From Plotosus lineatus (taxonomy: Eukaryota > Chordata > Actinopteri > Siluriformes > Plotosidae): DNA of 64,000 nt. The DNA is taken from positions 31,497,249-31,561,248 of the forward strand of contig CM045735.1 in assembly GCA_024760905.1 (NCBI GenBank), given 5' to 3'. Made by a program: the position numbers and the translations under genes. Shown in pieces: positions 32,635-43,679 of this stretch (position 1 is the first letter of the stretch; each line of letters starts with the position of its first letter). The notes beneath the pieces are model-generated. The model saw only the letters and a program-made list of their open reading frames with translations, searched no databases and was not told the origin of the DNA.

Positions 32635-32955
32635 ATTGTAACCCAGATATTTATTGGCTGAATTTATTGTCCCCAACATGGAACATTGAGGGGACTACTC
32701 AATTCAGTGACATCATCAACTGTACAGTTTTTCATTGTATTACTGTCAGTGTATTATTGTCTGTTAGCTCCTGATATGAAGTTAAAATGATTTTTTAAAA
32801 TTAATACTTACTTCCATCTAAGAGGCTATGATTTACTCCTGATTTGTTTGCTTGTGTGATTGTTGGCAGGATTACACAAAACAAACTTAAAGTGTTTTTT
32901 TTTTTTGTGGAATTTCTACAAAGTGTTTTATTGGCCTGTAGTAGCGAGTTAGCTT
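32635..32955. other. No recognisable feature
   Basis: Nothing recognised. Confidence 0.5.
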
Positions 32956-32957
32956 AT

Positions 32958-33416
32958 AGCATTCATTCATTCATTTTCTAAGACGCTTAATCCTTATTAG
33001 AGACACGGGGAGGCTGATACCCATCTCAGCTGACTCTGGGCGAAGGCAGCCTACAAACTCATGAAACACTTGATGTCCAGATCTGTCCATGACAACAAGA
33101 CACACAAAAACATCTAGTCCGAAAGACTCATTTACATGGGTTCAAGACCAAGCTTTTCAGTATAATGCCTGCAGTTACTGTGTTAATAGGCTCACTGTTA
33201 GTCATTTATTTCTTACTTTTGAGTTTTATTCAAGTGATTGATATTAACAGCCCAGTACATTTAGGCTACCTCACATACAGTCCAGACATCTAATAATAAT
33301 AGACAAAAATTCATAGATTAAACAGGAACCACTTAATCTTATTAGCTGACACAGTGCAAAGGCAGCGCACACTCAGTACAGATCACAACAGGGCCAACAC
33401 ACACACACACACCAAC

Positions 33417-33482
<66 letters not shown>

Positions 33483-33710
33483 AACAGCAACAATAGCTAC
33501 AGCTTACACTCACATCCATGCCTAGGGGCAATCTAAAACAGTCAATTAACCTGAAGTTCATATCATTAGACTTTCATAGGAAACAGGAGTACCAAGATGA
33601 AACCCATGCAAGCCCTGGAAGAACATGCAAACTCTACCCAGAAACACCCGAGCCTGGGCCTCAAACCCACAAACGTTTTGATGTGATGTGGACATGTTAA
33701 TCACTACTTA
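32958..33710 (-). repeat. SINE-C relic(s) with an internal CA expansion
   Basis: Tail at 32958-33060 (ATTCATTCATTCATTTTCTA, AATCCTTATTAGAGACACGG). A second SINE-C portion at 33330-33710 holds 'gggccaacacac', the CA tract, 'aggaaacaggagtaccaaga' and a degraded head (GGGCCTCAAACCCACAAACG). About 270 bases of unknown sequence lie between. Confidence 0.65.
33397..33482. repeat. (CA)n microsatellite inside a SINE
   Basis: CA repeat placed where SINE-C normally has a short 'aacacacacaaccattcaca' stretch, suggesting that it grew from SINE sequence. Confidence 0.9.
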
Positions 33711-33721
33711 TCTGGAAAAAT

Positions 33722-34064
33722 ATTGGTTCATTATTTTCTGTAACTGCTTCATCCTAATTAGGGTTGCGGGGAGGCTGGCGCCCATCACAGCTGACTCCAG
33801 GTGAGGGCAGAGTACACCCTGGACAGTTCGCCAGGCCATCGCAGGGCGGAAAAACACTGATGGGTTTGCAGCTACTTTTGTCGAAAGTCAGCAACGGTTC
33901 TTTTACATGAGCCTCTCACCACAGGCAGTGAGACACATGGCTGGCCTTTGATGACCCAGTTAGCTGCACTGGGGGGACAGTGACAACCTGTGGTGAGTGG
34001 GGCTTGAACCCCCAACCTTAGGATCATTGATCCAGCACCTATACCACTAGGCCACCACTACCCT
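33722..34064 (-). repeat. SINE-B, full length
   Basis: Tail 'catcctaattagggttgcgg', body 'gcagctacttttgtcgaaag', reversed B box 'gcttgaacccccaaccttag', reversed A box 'taccactaggccaccacta'. Flanked by AAATATTGGT on both sides (about 33717 and 34067), the likely TSD. Confidence 0.92.
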
Positions 34065-34379
34065 GACAAATATTGGTGTAGTTAATAAATGAATAATTAA
34101 TAAATAATTTGACTTCCTTCGATTATATAAATGCTGTGGCATTAAGATCCACTGGATATCATGTTTAAATAAGTAAAAGCAAAATATATTTGCTGTCTTT
34201 CATCAGATAGCAAATTTTACGTCTGTGAATCTCTTGACGTGTGTGTGGAGGTGATAGAGATAGTAAAACGAAAAGGGTGTCAGGCTGAGAAAGAAAAATA
34301 GATTGAGTGAGAGAGATAAACAGAAACAGGGGGGTGGTTTGCAACAATAAATCAAGTTCTTCACTAATCTATTTAGCAT
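34065..34379. other. No recognisable feature
   Basis: No ORF or repeat family recognised. Confidence 0.45.
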
Positions 34380-34545
34380 GCTTCCACCATTATCCTGTCA
34401 GTGAAACAGCTAATTAATTAACTGATTCTACAAAGAAGAGGTTTTGAATGAGCCCATTTAGGTAATTACTACCAAGAGCCGTTTGGGCAACTCATTTACT
34501 GCAGCTGCACAAGCACTCCTTCCCTATGCTGTAGAATAAGAAAAA
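34380..34545. other. Unique-looking segment with homeodomain-like sites
   Basis: Contains CTAATTAATTAACTGATT, GGTAATTACTACC and 'actgcagctgcacaagcact' (an E-box, CAGCTG) within about 110 bases, in sequence unlike the surrounding repeats. A conserved enhancer is possible but unproven. Confidence 0.3.
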
Positions 34546-34734
34546 TGACAACCAATGTCAGTTATGTATGCAGTTATTTGTGTGTGCTTAATGGTGATAA
34601 CAAATACGAGAAAAGGAATTGAATTGGATCACATTTACTCTTTCCATACTACAGTTATTAATAACAAAGGAGTCATCCAACTTGCTTATTTGAAATCTGT
34701 TGCATTATTTTTTAGTTACTTAAATTTACTATGG

Positions 34735-34850
34735 TCCTGTGATGATCTGGTGAGCTGATCAGGGTATACAACGTCTGTACTCGCTGTGGACAGACACCAT
34801 TCTTCCGTGATTTTATCAGGATCAAGCACTTCAGAATTTGAGTGGGTGAG
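34735..34850 (+). repeat. SINE-C tail fragment
   Basis: 'cctgtgatgatctggtgagc', 'tttatcaggatcaagcactt', then GAGTGGGTGAGTG. Confidence 0.6.
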
Positions 34851-35004
34851 TGAACTTTTTTAATGTACTGTATTAATCCTGGAAATTATTGGCACTGCAT
34901 CTAGCCCATCCAACGGCAGCACACAGACACATAACCAGTGAGAATACACACTCGGAGCAAAGGGCTGCCAAATATTGGGGTACCCAGAGAGCAGTTGAGG
35001 GTTA

Positions 35005-35708
35005 TACCCCCATTTCACTGGCGCGCGGAATGCAAGGATCATGGCGGAAAGGCGCGGAACGCACTCTACAGAGGAGCTTCAGCATTTTTACATGGAAAAT
35101 GTGTCAAAAACCTACAGAAAATGGCACCTTTGTAACACCATCGGAACGATCACAGAATGCACGGAAAGGACACAGAAAGACCACGGCACAATGTCAGAAT
35201 ACATTCGTAAAATTGCCCGGATCACCATCGGATAAAGTGCGGAGAGCAACGTAAGACCCTTGGATAATTCACGTGGAACGTTCACGGAAAGGGCGAAACG
35301 TTTACGGAACGACCACGGAATTTCTCCTTTTTAGAAGTAAGACCCACATAATGATCGTGGAACATGCGGAATGAAGGCAGAACATTTTTACGTTCAACAC
35401 GGAATGAGCGAGGAATGACTGAGGAATAGCCGGCATAACCACGTTTCAACACGGAAAAATTGGCAAAGATCAAAGGATTTGCTCCTGATTTCGCCTATAA
35501 ATACGCAGAATAACCAAGGAAGCTCATTCTCTCATTAATACTATATGTTTAACATGTTCAAAAGCAGGTTTGAGGAAGATTTTGGCCTGACGGAGGAGGA
35601 GGAATACCTTTGGAATCATATGGAAGATGACGGAATGACTGAGGAACGTTGGAGGATGATTACGGTTTTGCTTCTGCAAGTCTGCTGTGCTCCAGTAAGA
35701 TGGGGGTA
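35005..35708 (+). mobile_element. Harbinger-type non-autonomous element, 704 bp
   Basis: Terminal repeats TACCCCCATTTCACTGG and (reversed right end) TACCCCCATCTTACTGG, flanked by a perfect 3-bp TTA duplication (35002-35004, 35709-35711). The right 75 bases match the end of the transposase-bearing fragment at 3003-3086. The interior is rich in 'acggaa' and 'ggaacg' strings and has a TATA box and a short ORF, but no transposase. Confidence 0.93.
35496..35503 (+). promoter_or_regulatory. TATA box in the Harbinger element
   Basis: TATAAATA, 42 bases upstream of the ATG at 35545, leaving room for a start site near 35525. Confidence 0.5.
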
Positions 35709-35712
35709 TTAG
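35545..35712 (+). CDS. 55-aa acidic ORF in the Harbinger element
   Basis: Starts MFNMFKSRFEEDFGLTEEEE, continues YLWNHMEDDGMTEERWRM and ends CCAPVRWGY; the stop codon is formed partly by the flanking TTA duplication. A related end (TEERWRMMT) is visible after the transposase fragment near 3020. It may be the first exon of a longer Harbinger gene whose remainder was deleted. Function unknown; expression not shown. Confidence 0.4.
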   Translation: MFNMFKSRFEEDFGLTEEEEYLWNHMEDDGMTEERWRMITVLLLQVCCAPVRWGY

Positions 35713-35869
35713 ATGTCTTGTTTAAAGGCACTTCAGACATGAATGCATCAGAAGGGAAGGGGCAGCTCACCCCCCCCGGTCACAACTCATTTTATGGCTG
35801 GTTTGGGAATCGAACCAGTGACCTTTCATCTCAAAGTCACTCCACTAACCATTAGGTTATGGCTTCCTG

Positions 35870-36500
35870 AATTTACTACTTATTTGTCTGAATGGGAATA
35901 TGAGCATTCACAAATTTGAATAATGTCACAGTCATCCATGGCTGAAAGACAAGGAAGCAAAATCGGCTGAGATGGATGGACCGCTCTCTTTCTCTCACCT
36001 GCCAGTAACAGTCATACTACCCAAACACAGGTTTCTGTGAGCTGAGCTTTTTGTGATATATACATTTATGCATGTGTTTCTCAGACTGTGATGTCCCTGT
36101 ACAACAGTAGCCTTGAGCTTTCTTGGTTGGCAGGTGTTGTATGATAGAAAAAGCTGGCATAAGGGTGATAAAATGGCAAATGACCAAGTTGATGGAAAAA
36201 AAATTCTTGTCGAACCTGCAAAAAGTAAGAAATAAGCAGAAATAACTGAATGAAAAGAAATCAACTGAAAAAAAAACAACAAAAAAAATTTGTTTAGTGA
36301 TTCGGTCACTAAACAATGTTTCACAGTTTCTTCCGCGTGTGGACTGAGGGAGTTTCTCCTTGCTACTATTTCTAAAGGCTTGCTCATTGGGAGGGTATAA
36401 ATGAATTTCAATACACTTCACAACCTGGAAACAAAAACAAAGCTACTGTGCTGGTGCCATCATTGTAGCCATACTGAGGCAGTGTATGTAAGAGAAGATA
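35870..36500. other. No recognisable feature
   Basis: Possible unique DNA; ORFs at 35995-36421 (minus) have no recognisable similarity. Confidence 0.45.
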
Positions 36501-36515
36501 GAATGTCAAGTAAAT

Positions 36516-39500
36516 CTTCTTTTCCTTTCGGCTGCTCCCTTCAGGGGTCGCCAAAGCAAATCATCTGCCTCCATCTCACCCTATCCTCTGCATCTTCTAC
36601 TCTTACTCCAACTACCTTCATGTCATCCTTCACCCCATCCATAAATCTTCTCTTTGGTCTTCATCTGGGCCTTCTGCCTGGTAGTTCCAACCTCAGCATC
36701 CTACTACCAATATACTCTCTGTCCCTCCTCTGTACATGTCCAAACCATCTCAATCTAGCCTCTCTGACTTTGTCTCCAAAACGTCTTACATGTGCTGTCC
36801 CTCTGATGTACTCATTCCTGATCTTATCCATCCTCGTTACTCCCAGAGAGAACCTCAACATTCATCCATCTCTGCTACCTCCAGCTCTGCCCCCTGTCTT
36901 TTCCTCAGTGGCACTGTTTCTAAACCATACAACATCGCTGGCCTCATCACCGTCTTGTACGCTTTTCCTTTCATTCTTGCCGATAGTCTCCTATCACACA
37001 TCACATCGGACACTTTTCTCCATCCATTCCAACCTGCCTGCACACACTTCTTCACCTCTTTTCCACACCCTCCATTGCTCTGGATTGTTGAGCCTAAGTA
37101 CTTAAAATCCTCCACCTTCTTTACCTCTGCTCCCTGTAACCTCACCATTCCTCTTGGGTCCTTGTCGTTCACACACATGTATTCTGTTTTACTGAGGCTA
37201 ACCTTCATTCCTCTCCTTTCCAAGGCATACCTCCACCTGTCTAGATTTTCCTTCACTTCTTCTCTGCTCTCACTACAGATCACAATGTCATCTGCAAACA
37301 TCATAGTCCATGGAGATTCTTGTCTAACCTCGTCTGTCAGCCTGTCCATCACCATAGCAAAAAGGAAGGGGCTGAGGGCTGACCCTTGATGCAGTCCCAC
37401 CTCCACCTCGAACTTTTCTGTCACACCGACAGCACACCTCACTATTGTCTTACATCTCTCATACATGTCCTGCACCACTCTAACATACTTCTCTCCCACT
37501 CCAGACTTCCTCATACAATACCACAGTTCTTCTCTCAGCACCCTGTCATATGCTTTATCCAGATCCACAAAGGCACAATGCAGCTCCGTCTGAAATTCTC
37601 TGTACTTCTTTATTAACATCCTCAAAGCAAATACTGCATCTGTGGTGCTCTTTCTTGGCATGAAACCAAACTGTTGTTCACAAATTCTGACCGCTGCCCT
37701 TAGTCTAGCTTCCACTATTATTTCCCATAACTTTATCGTATGGCTCATCAACTTTATTCCTCTGTAGTTGCCACAACTCTGCACGTCTCCCTTGTTCTTA
37801 AAATGAGCACCAGCACACTTCTCCATTCCTCCTGTGTCTGCTCACTTTCTAAGACCTTGTTGAATATTCTTGTCAGAAAATCTACTGCTACCTCCCCTAG
37901 ACACTTCCATACCTCCACCGTATGTCATCAGGACCAACTACCTTTCCACTCTTCATCCTCTTCAATGCCCTCTTCACTTCAGCCTTACTAATCTTTGCTA
38001 CTTCCTGGTCCTCAACGGTCACAACATCTACTCTTTTTTCTCGCTCATTTTCCTCATTCATCAGCTCTTCAAAGTAATCTTTCCATCTTCCCAGCACATT
38101 TCTGTCGTCAGTCAATACATTTCCCTCTCTGTTGTTTATCACTCTAACTTGCTGCACATCTTTCCTATCTCTATTTCTCGACTGTGCTAACCTGTGTAAA
38201 TCATTTTCTCCCTCCTTACTGTCCAACCTATCATTCAAGTCATTATATGCCCTCTGTTTGGCCTTTGACACCGCTACCTTCGCCTTACGCTGTGTCTCCC
38301 TGTACTCCTGTTTACTCTCTTCAGTCCACTCTGTCCCACTTCTTATTAGCTAACCTCTTCTTTTGTACACACTCCTGCACTTCCTCATTCCACCACCAAG
38401 TCTCCTTATCTACTTTCCTTCCAGAGGACACACCAAGTACGCTCTACCTGACTCCCTGATTACATTGGCTGTAGTTTTCCAGTCATCTTGAAATGCTTCC
38501 TGACCACCCAAAGCCTGTTTCAACTCCTCCTTGAAGACAACATGACACTCTTCCTTTTTCAGCTTCCACCTCTTTGTCTTCTGCTCTGCCTTTGCCTTTT
38601 TCACCTTCCTCACCATCAGCGTCATCATGCATACCAACATCCTATGCTGTTTGGCAACACTCTCACCCACTACTACTTTGCAGTCACTGACTTCCTTCAA
38701 ATTACATCGCCTACACAAGATGTAGTCTACCTGTATGCTCCTACCTCCGCTTTCATAAGTCCCTCTATGCTCGTGTTTCTTCAGGAAGAAAGTATTCACC
38801 ACAGCCATTTCCATCCTTTTTGCAAAATCGATCAACATCTGTCCTTCTGTGTTCCTGTCCTGGATACCAAATCTGCCCATCACTTCCTCGTCCCCCCTGT
38901 TGCCTGCACCAACATGTTCATTGAAGTCTGCGCCAATAACCACTCTTTCACCTCTGGGGGTACTCTGCATCACTTCATCTAACTCACTCCAGAATCTCTC
39001 CTTCTCTTCTAGCTCACATCCTGCCTGTGGGGCATAAGCACTAACAACATTGAACATCACGCCTTCAATTTCTAACTTGAGACTCATCACTTTGTCTGAC
39101 ACTCTTTTCATTTTAGAACATTCCTCACAAACCCCTCCTTCAAGATGACTTTACTCCATTTCTCTTCCCATCCACACCATGATAAAACAGCTTAAAACCT
39201 GCTCCTAAGCTTCTTGCCTTGCTACCTTTCCACCTGGTCTCCTGGACACACAGTATGTCCACCTTCCTCTTCTGCATCATGTCAGCCAGCTCTCTACCTT
39301 TTCCTGTCATAGTTCCAACATTCAAAGTCCCTACTCTCAGTCCTAGACTCACACCTTTCGTCTTCTCTCTTCGCCTATGGACACGCCTCCCACGTCTCCT
39401 TCTTCGACCAACAGTAGTCCAATTTCCACCAGCACCTTGTTGGTTAACAGCACTGATGGCAGTCGTTGTTAACCTGGGCCTCGACCGATCCGGTATGAAT

Positions 39501-39645
39501 TTCGTTTTGATCATTTGCATGAGAATTTTGGCATACGTTTTACGCCAGATGCCCTTCCTGTCACAACCCTCTGCATTTATCCGGGCTTGGGACCGGCGTG
39601 AGGGTGAACTCTGGCTTGTGCCCCATCCCCCTTACGGCTGCATTG
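36516..39645 (-). mobile_element. RTE-type LINE, copy E (full length)
   Basis: 3' end 'cttcttttcctttcggctgc' with CAGGGGTCGCC, 5' end 'ccccttacggctgcattg'. TSD GAATGTCAAGTAAAT at 36501-36515 and 39646-39660, perfect over 15 bp. Length 3130 bp. Confidence 0.96.
36541..39520 (-). pseudogene. RTE copy E endonuclease-RT polyprotein, broken
   Basis: Minus-strand open pieces: 39520-39140 (126 aa, N terminus and VQETRWKG; ends NGVKSS-stop), 39111-38410 (endonuclease [24 protein letters not shown]), 38271-37897 (linker), 37826-36855 (RT with GSALSPFLFAMVMD, FADDIVICSES). The NGVKSS frameshift is the same as in copy [10 protein letters not shown] has Gly changed to Glu. A short deletion near 37920 (DDIRWRYGSV) also breaks the linker-RT join. 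Confidence 0.93.
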
Positions 39646-39699
39646 GAATGTCAAGTAAATGTTCTGTAATACAATGTTCTAATCCATTGGACAGGGAAA

Positions 39700-39782
<83 letters not shown>
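39700..39782. repeat. (CA)n microsatellite
   Basis: About 80 bases of CA just beyond the 5' end of RTE copy E. Confidence 0.97.
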
Positions 39783-39783
<1 letters not shown>

Positions 39784-39784
<1 letters not shown>

Positions 39785-40270
39785 AATTAACAACTTTATC
39801 TTCAAATTCCTCCGCTTGGTCTGTTGGTCTGGGGTCAGTTCTTTGGGGCAGCAGCCTAAGCAGTAAGGTCAGCAATCCCTCTCCCCAGCTGCTTTCTCCA
39901 GCTCTTCTGGAATAAACACAGAGGCATTTCCAGACCAGCTGTGGACCTAGTCCCTCCAGAGTGCTCGGAGTTGCCCCCTGGGGCTCTTTCCGTTTAGACA
40001 TGCCTGAAACATTACACCAGGTTGGCATTCAGGAGGCATTGATGCCCGAGCCACCCCAACTGGCTTCTGTCAACGTGAAGGAGCAGCGGTTTGACTCTGA
40101 GCTCCTCCAATAGCCAAACATCTCACCCTATCTCTGAAGTAGAACTCTGTCACCCTATGAAGGAAGCTCGTTTCAGCTGCTTGTATCTGTGATCTTGTCC
40201 TTTCATTCACTACCCCAAGCTTGTGAGCATATGTCCATGATATAGGTCACTATGATATTCAACTAACCAG
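39784..40270 (-). pseudogene. LINE C-terminal/3' fragment (non-RTE clade)
   Basis: Minus strand gives LLRLLPQRTDPRPTDQAEEF and upstream GMSKRKEPQGATPSTLEGLG; the DNA 'gggcatcaatgcctcctgaa' and 'aagatcacagatacaagcag' are also recognisable (reversed) from a common fish LINE 3' region encoding a basic C-terminal domain. Frameshifted. Confidence 0.7.
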
Positions 40271-40499
40271 CTAGCTCCATGCTCACTGCCTCTCCTGTAA
40301 AGTATTTTATGATAACAAAATAAATATTATTTTTAATTTCCAAGAATTTGAGTACAATAATAAAAATGTTATTTGTTATAATCCAGAGGACAGAATAAAG
40401 TAGTTAATCCACTCCCTCTTGTTGGATATGAGTAATAGCATGCAAAGCTAAAGCCTCATGGGCTATGAGATAATATCTGATTTGAAGTTGTGAAATAAC

Positions 40500-40830
40500 T
40501 CACTCACTTATTTGCTGAACCGTTTAATCCTGCTAGGATCATGGAGAGGATGATGTCTATCTCAGCCGACACTTAGATGAAGACGGGACAGCTTTCCAGA
40601 ACACTGCATAACAACACACACTAAACTGACACACACAGGGTCAATTCTGAGTTAGCATAGTGTGCATATCTTTTGACTATAGGAAGAAATTTGAGTACCT
40701 GGAGGAAAACCATGCAAGCAAGAACATGGACACTCCACACAGAAATTCCTGAGCCCTGGAATCAAGCCCGGGAATCAAGCCCAGGACCTTCTTGCTGTGA
40801 GGCAGATATGTGAACCACCATGCCACCCTT
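40500..40830 (-). repeat. SINE-C, nearly full length
   Basis: Tail 'tttaatcctgctaggatcat', body 'ggaagaaatttgagtacctg', reversed B box repeated ('gaatcaagcccgggaatcaa'), reversed A box 'gtgaaccaccatgccaccc'. Confidence 0.82.
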
Positions 40831-40989
40831 TAATTCATTAAATATATTATTGATAACTTGCCCATTCCATTTCAGGCTGGGCTACTCTTCGGTGGACATT
40901 AGATTAAATATGACACCTGAATAGCTTCTTGAGGAAATTCAATATAATAGGAAATACTAGATCTGCTCTATACGTGTTCTACAAATGAT

Positions 40990-41165
40990 TATGATAGAAA
41001 CTTGTTTCAGCTACAGAGTCTCATGTACCTCAATGAAATGCAGAATTCTTTGGAGCAGTAGAAATCTTTGATCTAATTATCTTTAGCCTTCTAAACACCA
41101 AGTGTTCACATACAAAAGTGAACATAATCACTAAATCACTGTGGACACACATAAAAGCTCCTTGT
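40990..41165. repeat. Diverged direct repeat, unit 1
   Basis: About 175 bases, 'gatagaaacttgtttcagct ... ctttggagcagtagaaatct ... cataaaagctcc', matching 44455-44635 in the same orientation. Class unknown. Confidence 0.6.
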
Positions 41166-41359
41166 ACGAAGCTCATGAATCTGATCACAATGCATTGGAT
41201 CTAATCAAAGGAAGAACAGGAATGCCTCAGTGGGACAACTAGTGTGGGAAAATGCATCCTGTGTGCCAAAACAATGTGGATATTGATATTAAGAGAATGA
41301 TTCAACTGACAAAAGGTCCAATGAAGATCATTCTACTGAGTCTGGTGCCACAGTCAGTG

Positions 41360-41384
41360 TTTTTTTTTTTTTTTTTTTTTTTTA
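41360..41384. repeat. Poly(T)
   Basis: About 24 T residues; possible tail of an unidentified retrocopy on the minus strand. Confidence 0.9.
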
Positions 41385-41765
41385 TCACCTATGGCTTTAG
41401 AGAGAACAGAAAAGGGGAGGGAGAAACCCTCTTCATCGGCTTGGTGCGTCTTTATCAATATAGCTCAATCCTTTCAGAGACTCTCTTTTCACCCTGACTG
41501 TGTTCATCATTAGCCCCTGCAACCTCCTGTTCGTTTGGCTGGGACTTAGGGATGTTTGGACTGAAAGGGGACAGTCTTGTTGGGAGGAGGAGATTAATGG
41601 ATAGACAATGAAATAAGGGATTGTGGAGTAAAGCTTTAAAGCAAATTGGCCTGAAAGGGGCAATGATCAAGATGCAGATGCCTCAGGATATAACAGTGAT
41701 GCAACAACTACCTTTATTTTTGCATATTCTAATTTTATATTCAAGTGACAACAAGCCGGAATGTA

Positions 41766-42222
41766 CTTGATATATCATCTATCTATCCATCTACCCATCC
41801 ATCTTTTCATACATTCATCCAGCCAGCCATTTATCCATCTATTCATGCATCCATCCAGCCATCTATGCATTCATCCACTCATGAATCAATCCAGCCAACC
41901 AGCTATCCATCCATCCATTCCTCCTTCTATCCAGTAAGCCATTCATCCATCCATTCATCCAACCATCCATCCCTCCATCCAACCATCCAACCATTCATCC
42001 ATCCATCCATTCATTCATCCACCTTTAGTAACTGCATATTGATTTGCCTGGTTTGTACTGGATCCAGAGCCTATTCTGGCAACATCCTGGCACATGGAAG
42101 GACAATACAACCCAAATGTAACCAAAGTTAGTTTAGTGTTCTCAATCCATCTGTTGGAATGTTTTTACAAAGCAGAAGGAAGCCAGCAGAAACCCAGAAG
42201 AAACCCATGCAACCACAGGGAC
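41766..42222 (-). repeat. SINE relic with a long (ATCC)n-rich tail
   Basis: About 250 bases of degenerate ATCC/ATTC units (41766-42022), then 'agcctattctggcaacatcc' and 'aagccagcagaaacccagaa', which fit a reversed SINE-C-like body. The serine/histidine-rich ORF over the tract is an artefact. Confidence 0.6.
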
Positions 42223-43679
42223 TGAGAAAATGTATCATTTTAAGAAAAAATATGTTTATCTTAAACTTCATGGTATCAACAAATCTCAAAAAAGTTGGGA
42301 CAGGTAGCAACAAGAGTCTGTAAAAGTCAATTGCACTTATAACAAACAGCTGGAAGACCAGTTACTACTAATGAGGTCCATTGGCAACATGACTGAGTAT
42401 AAAAAGTGCTTCTCAAAGTGGCAGTGTCTCTCAGAAACGAAGATGAGTAGAGGATCACTAATTCCCCCATGTTTCACAGAAAGATAGTGGAGTAATATCA
42501 AAAAGGTGTTTCCCAGCAAAAGATTGCAAAGAGTTTGAAGCTATCATCATCTACAGTGCATAACATCATCCAAAGATTCAGAGAATCTGGAACAATCTCT
42601 GTGCGTAAGGGTCAAGGCTGAAAAGCCATACTGCATGCCTGTGATCTTCGGGCCCTTAAATGGCACTGCACCACAAACAGGAATGCTACTTTAAGGGAAA
42701 TCACAGAATGGGCTCAGCAATACTTCTAGAAACCATTGTCGGTGAATGCAATCGGCTATGCCATCTGCCGTTGTCAGCTGAAACTCTACAGTACAAAGAA
42801 AAAAACATTTCTAAACAAGACCCAGAAGCGCAGGAATTTTCTCTGGGACATGGGTCATTTAAAATGGAGTGTGGCAAAGTGGAACACTGTTCTGTGGTCA
42901 GACGATTCACGATTCAAACTTCTTAATGGGAAACTGGGACGCCATGCCATCCGGACTAAAGAGGACAAGGATAACCCAAGTTATTATCAGCACCCAGTTC
43001 AGAAGCATCTGTAATGGTATGGGGTTGCATGAGTGTGTGTGGCATTGACGGCTTGCACATCTGGAAAGGCACCGTCAATGCAGAAGTGTATGTTCAGGTT
43101 CTATAACAACATATGCTTCCATCCAGACATCTTCCCTTTCAAAGAAGACTTTGCATTTTCCAACATGATAATGCCAGATCACATGCAGTATTAATGACAA
43201 CATCATGACTGCGTAGGAAAAGGATCCAGGTATTGAAATGGCCAGCCTGCAGTCCAGATCTTTCACCTATAGAGAACATTTGGTGCATCATAAAGAGGAA
43301 GGCGCAATAAAGAAAGCCCAAGACAGTTGAACAGTTAGAGTCCTGTATTAGACAAGAATGGAACAGCATTCCTATTTATAAATTTGAGAAACTCGTCTCC
43401 TCGGTCCCCAGACGTTTGCAGTCTGTTGTAAGAAGAGGGGATGCCTCACAGTGGTGAAAATGACCTTGTCCCAACTTTTTTGAGATGTGTTGACACCATA
43501 AAATTTTAAATCAACATATTTTCCACTAAAATGATACATTTTCTCAATTTAAGCTTTTGACCCTGTCATCTATGTTCTATTCGGAATAAAATATTGAAAT
43601 TTTGCACTTCCACATCATTGTATTCAGTTTTTATTCACAATTTGTATAGTGTGCCAACTTTTTTGGAATCCGGTTTGTA
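42223..43679 (+). mobile_element. Mariner/Tc1-type element with long terminal inverted repeats
   Basis: The left arm at 42225-42305 ('aaatgtatcattttaagaaa ... caaaaaagttgggacagg') is matched in reverse by 43466-43540 ('ttgtcccaacttttttgaga ... aaaatgatacattttctc'). The right end continues to 43679 ('ccaacttttttggaatccgg' then TTTGTA), while the matching outer 120 bases are missing on the left. A widespread vertebrate family by its ends. The transposase lies between. Confidence 0.85.
42440..43450 (+). pseudogene. Mariner/Tc1-type transposase pseudogene
   Basis: Visible blocks: KRLVPSKDCKEFEAII-like start near 42510, IIQRFRESGTISVRKG (42570-42610), TQKRRNFLWDMGH (about 42820-42850), VLWSDDSRFKLLNGKLGRHA (first Asp), FQHDNARSHAV (second Asp, near 43160) and WPACSPDLSPIENIWCIIKR (third acidic residue, 43240-43290). 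All three catalytic positions are readable but spread over frames with several stops. Confidence 0.85.

Larger units (their letters stand above)
34866..35869 (-). repeat. tRNA-headed SINE (fifth family) split by a Harbinger element
   Basis: Head at 35869-35780 on the minus strand: 'aggaagccataacctaatgg' (A box), 'tggttcgattccc' (B box). The body continues 'agtgcctttaaacaagacat' then CTAA at the Harbinger edge. Beyond it, at 35001, it resumes CCCTCAACTGCTCTCTGGGT and ends 'ggatgggctagatgcagtgc' and 'ccaggattaatacagt'. Removing the insertion with one TAA gives the continuous order expected for this type of fish SINE. Confidence 0.85.

Noticed and set aside
34889..35254. 121-aa ORF at the Harbinger border
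   Set aside because: It crosses from SINE into the Harbinger element and has no similarity.
38488..38982. 164-aa plus-strand ORF, and similar ones at 36401-37389 and 47741-48181
   Set aside because: Antisense shadows of RTE copies E and F.
41745..42131. 128-aa Ser/His/Pro-rich ORF that looks like a repeat protein
   Set aside because: Translation of the (ATCC)n tract; no other support.
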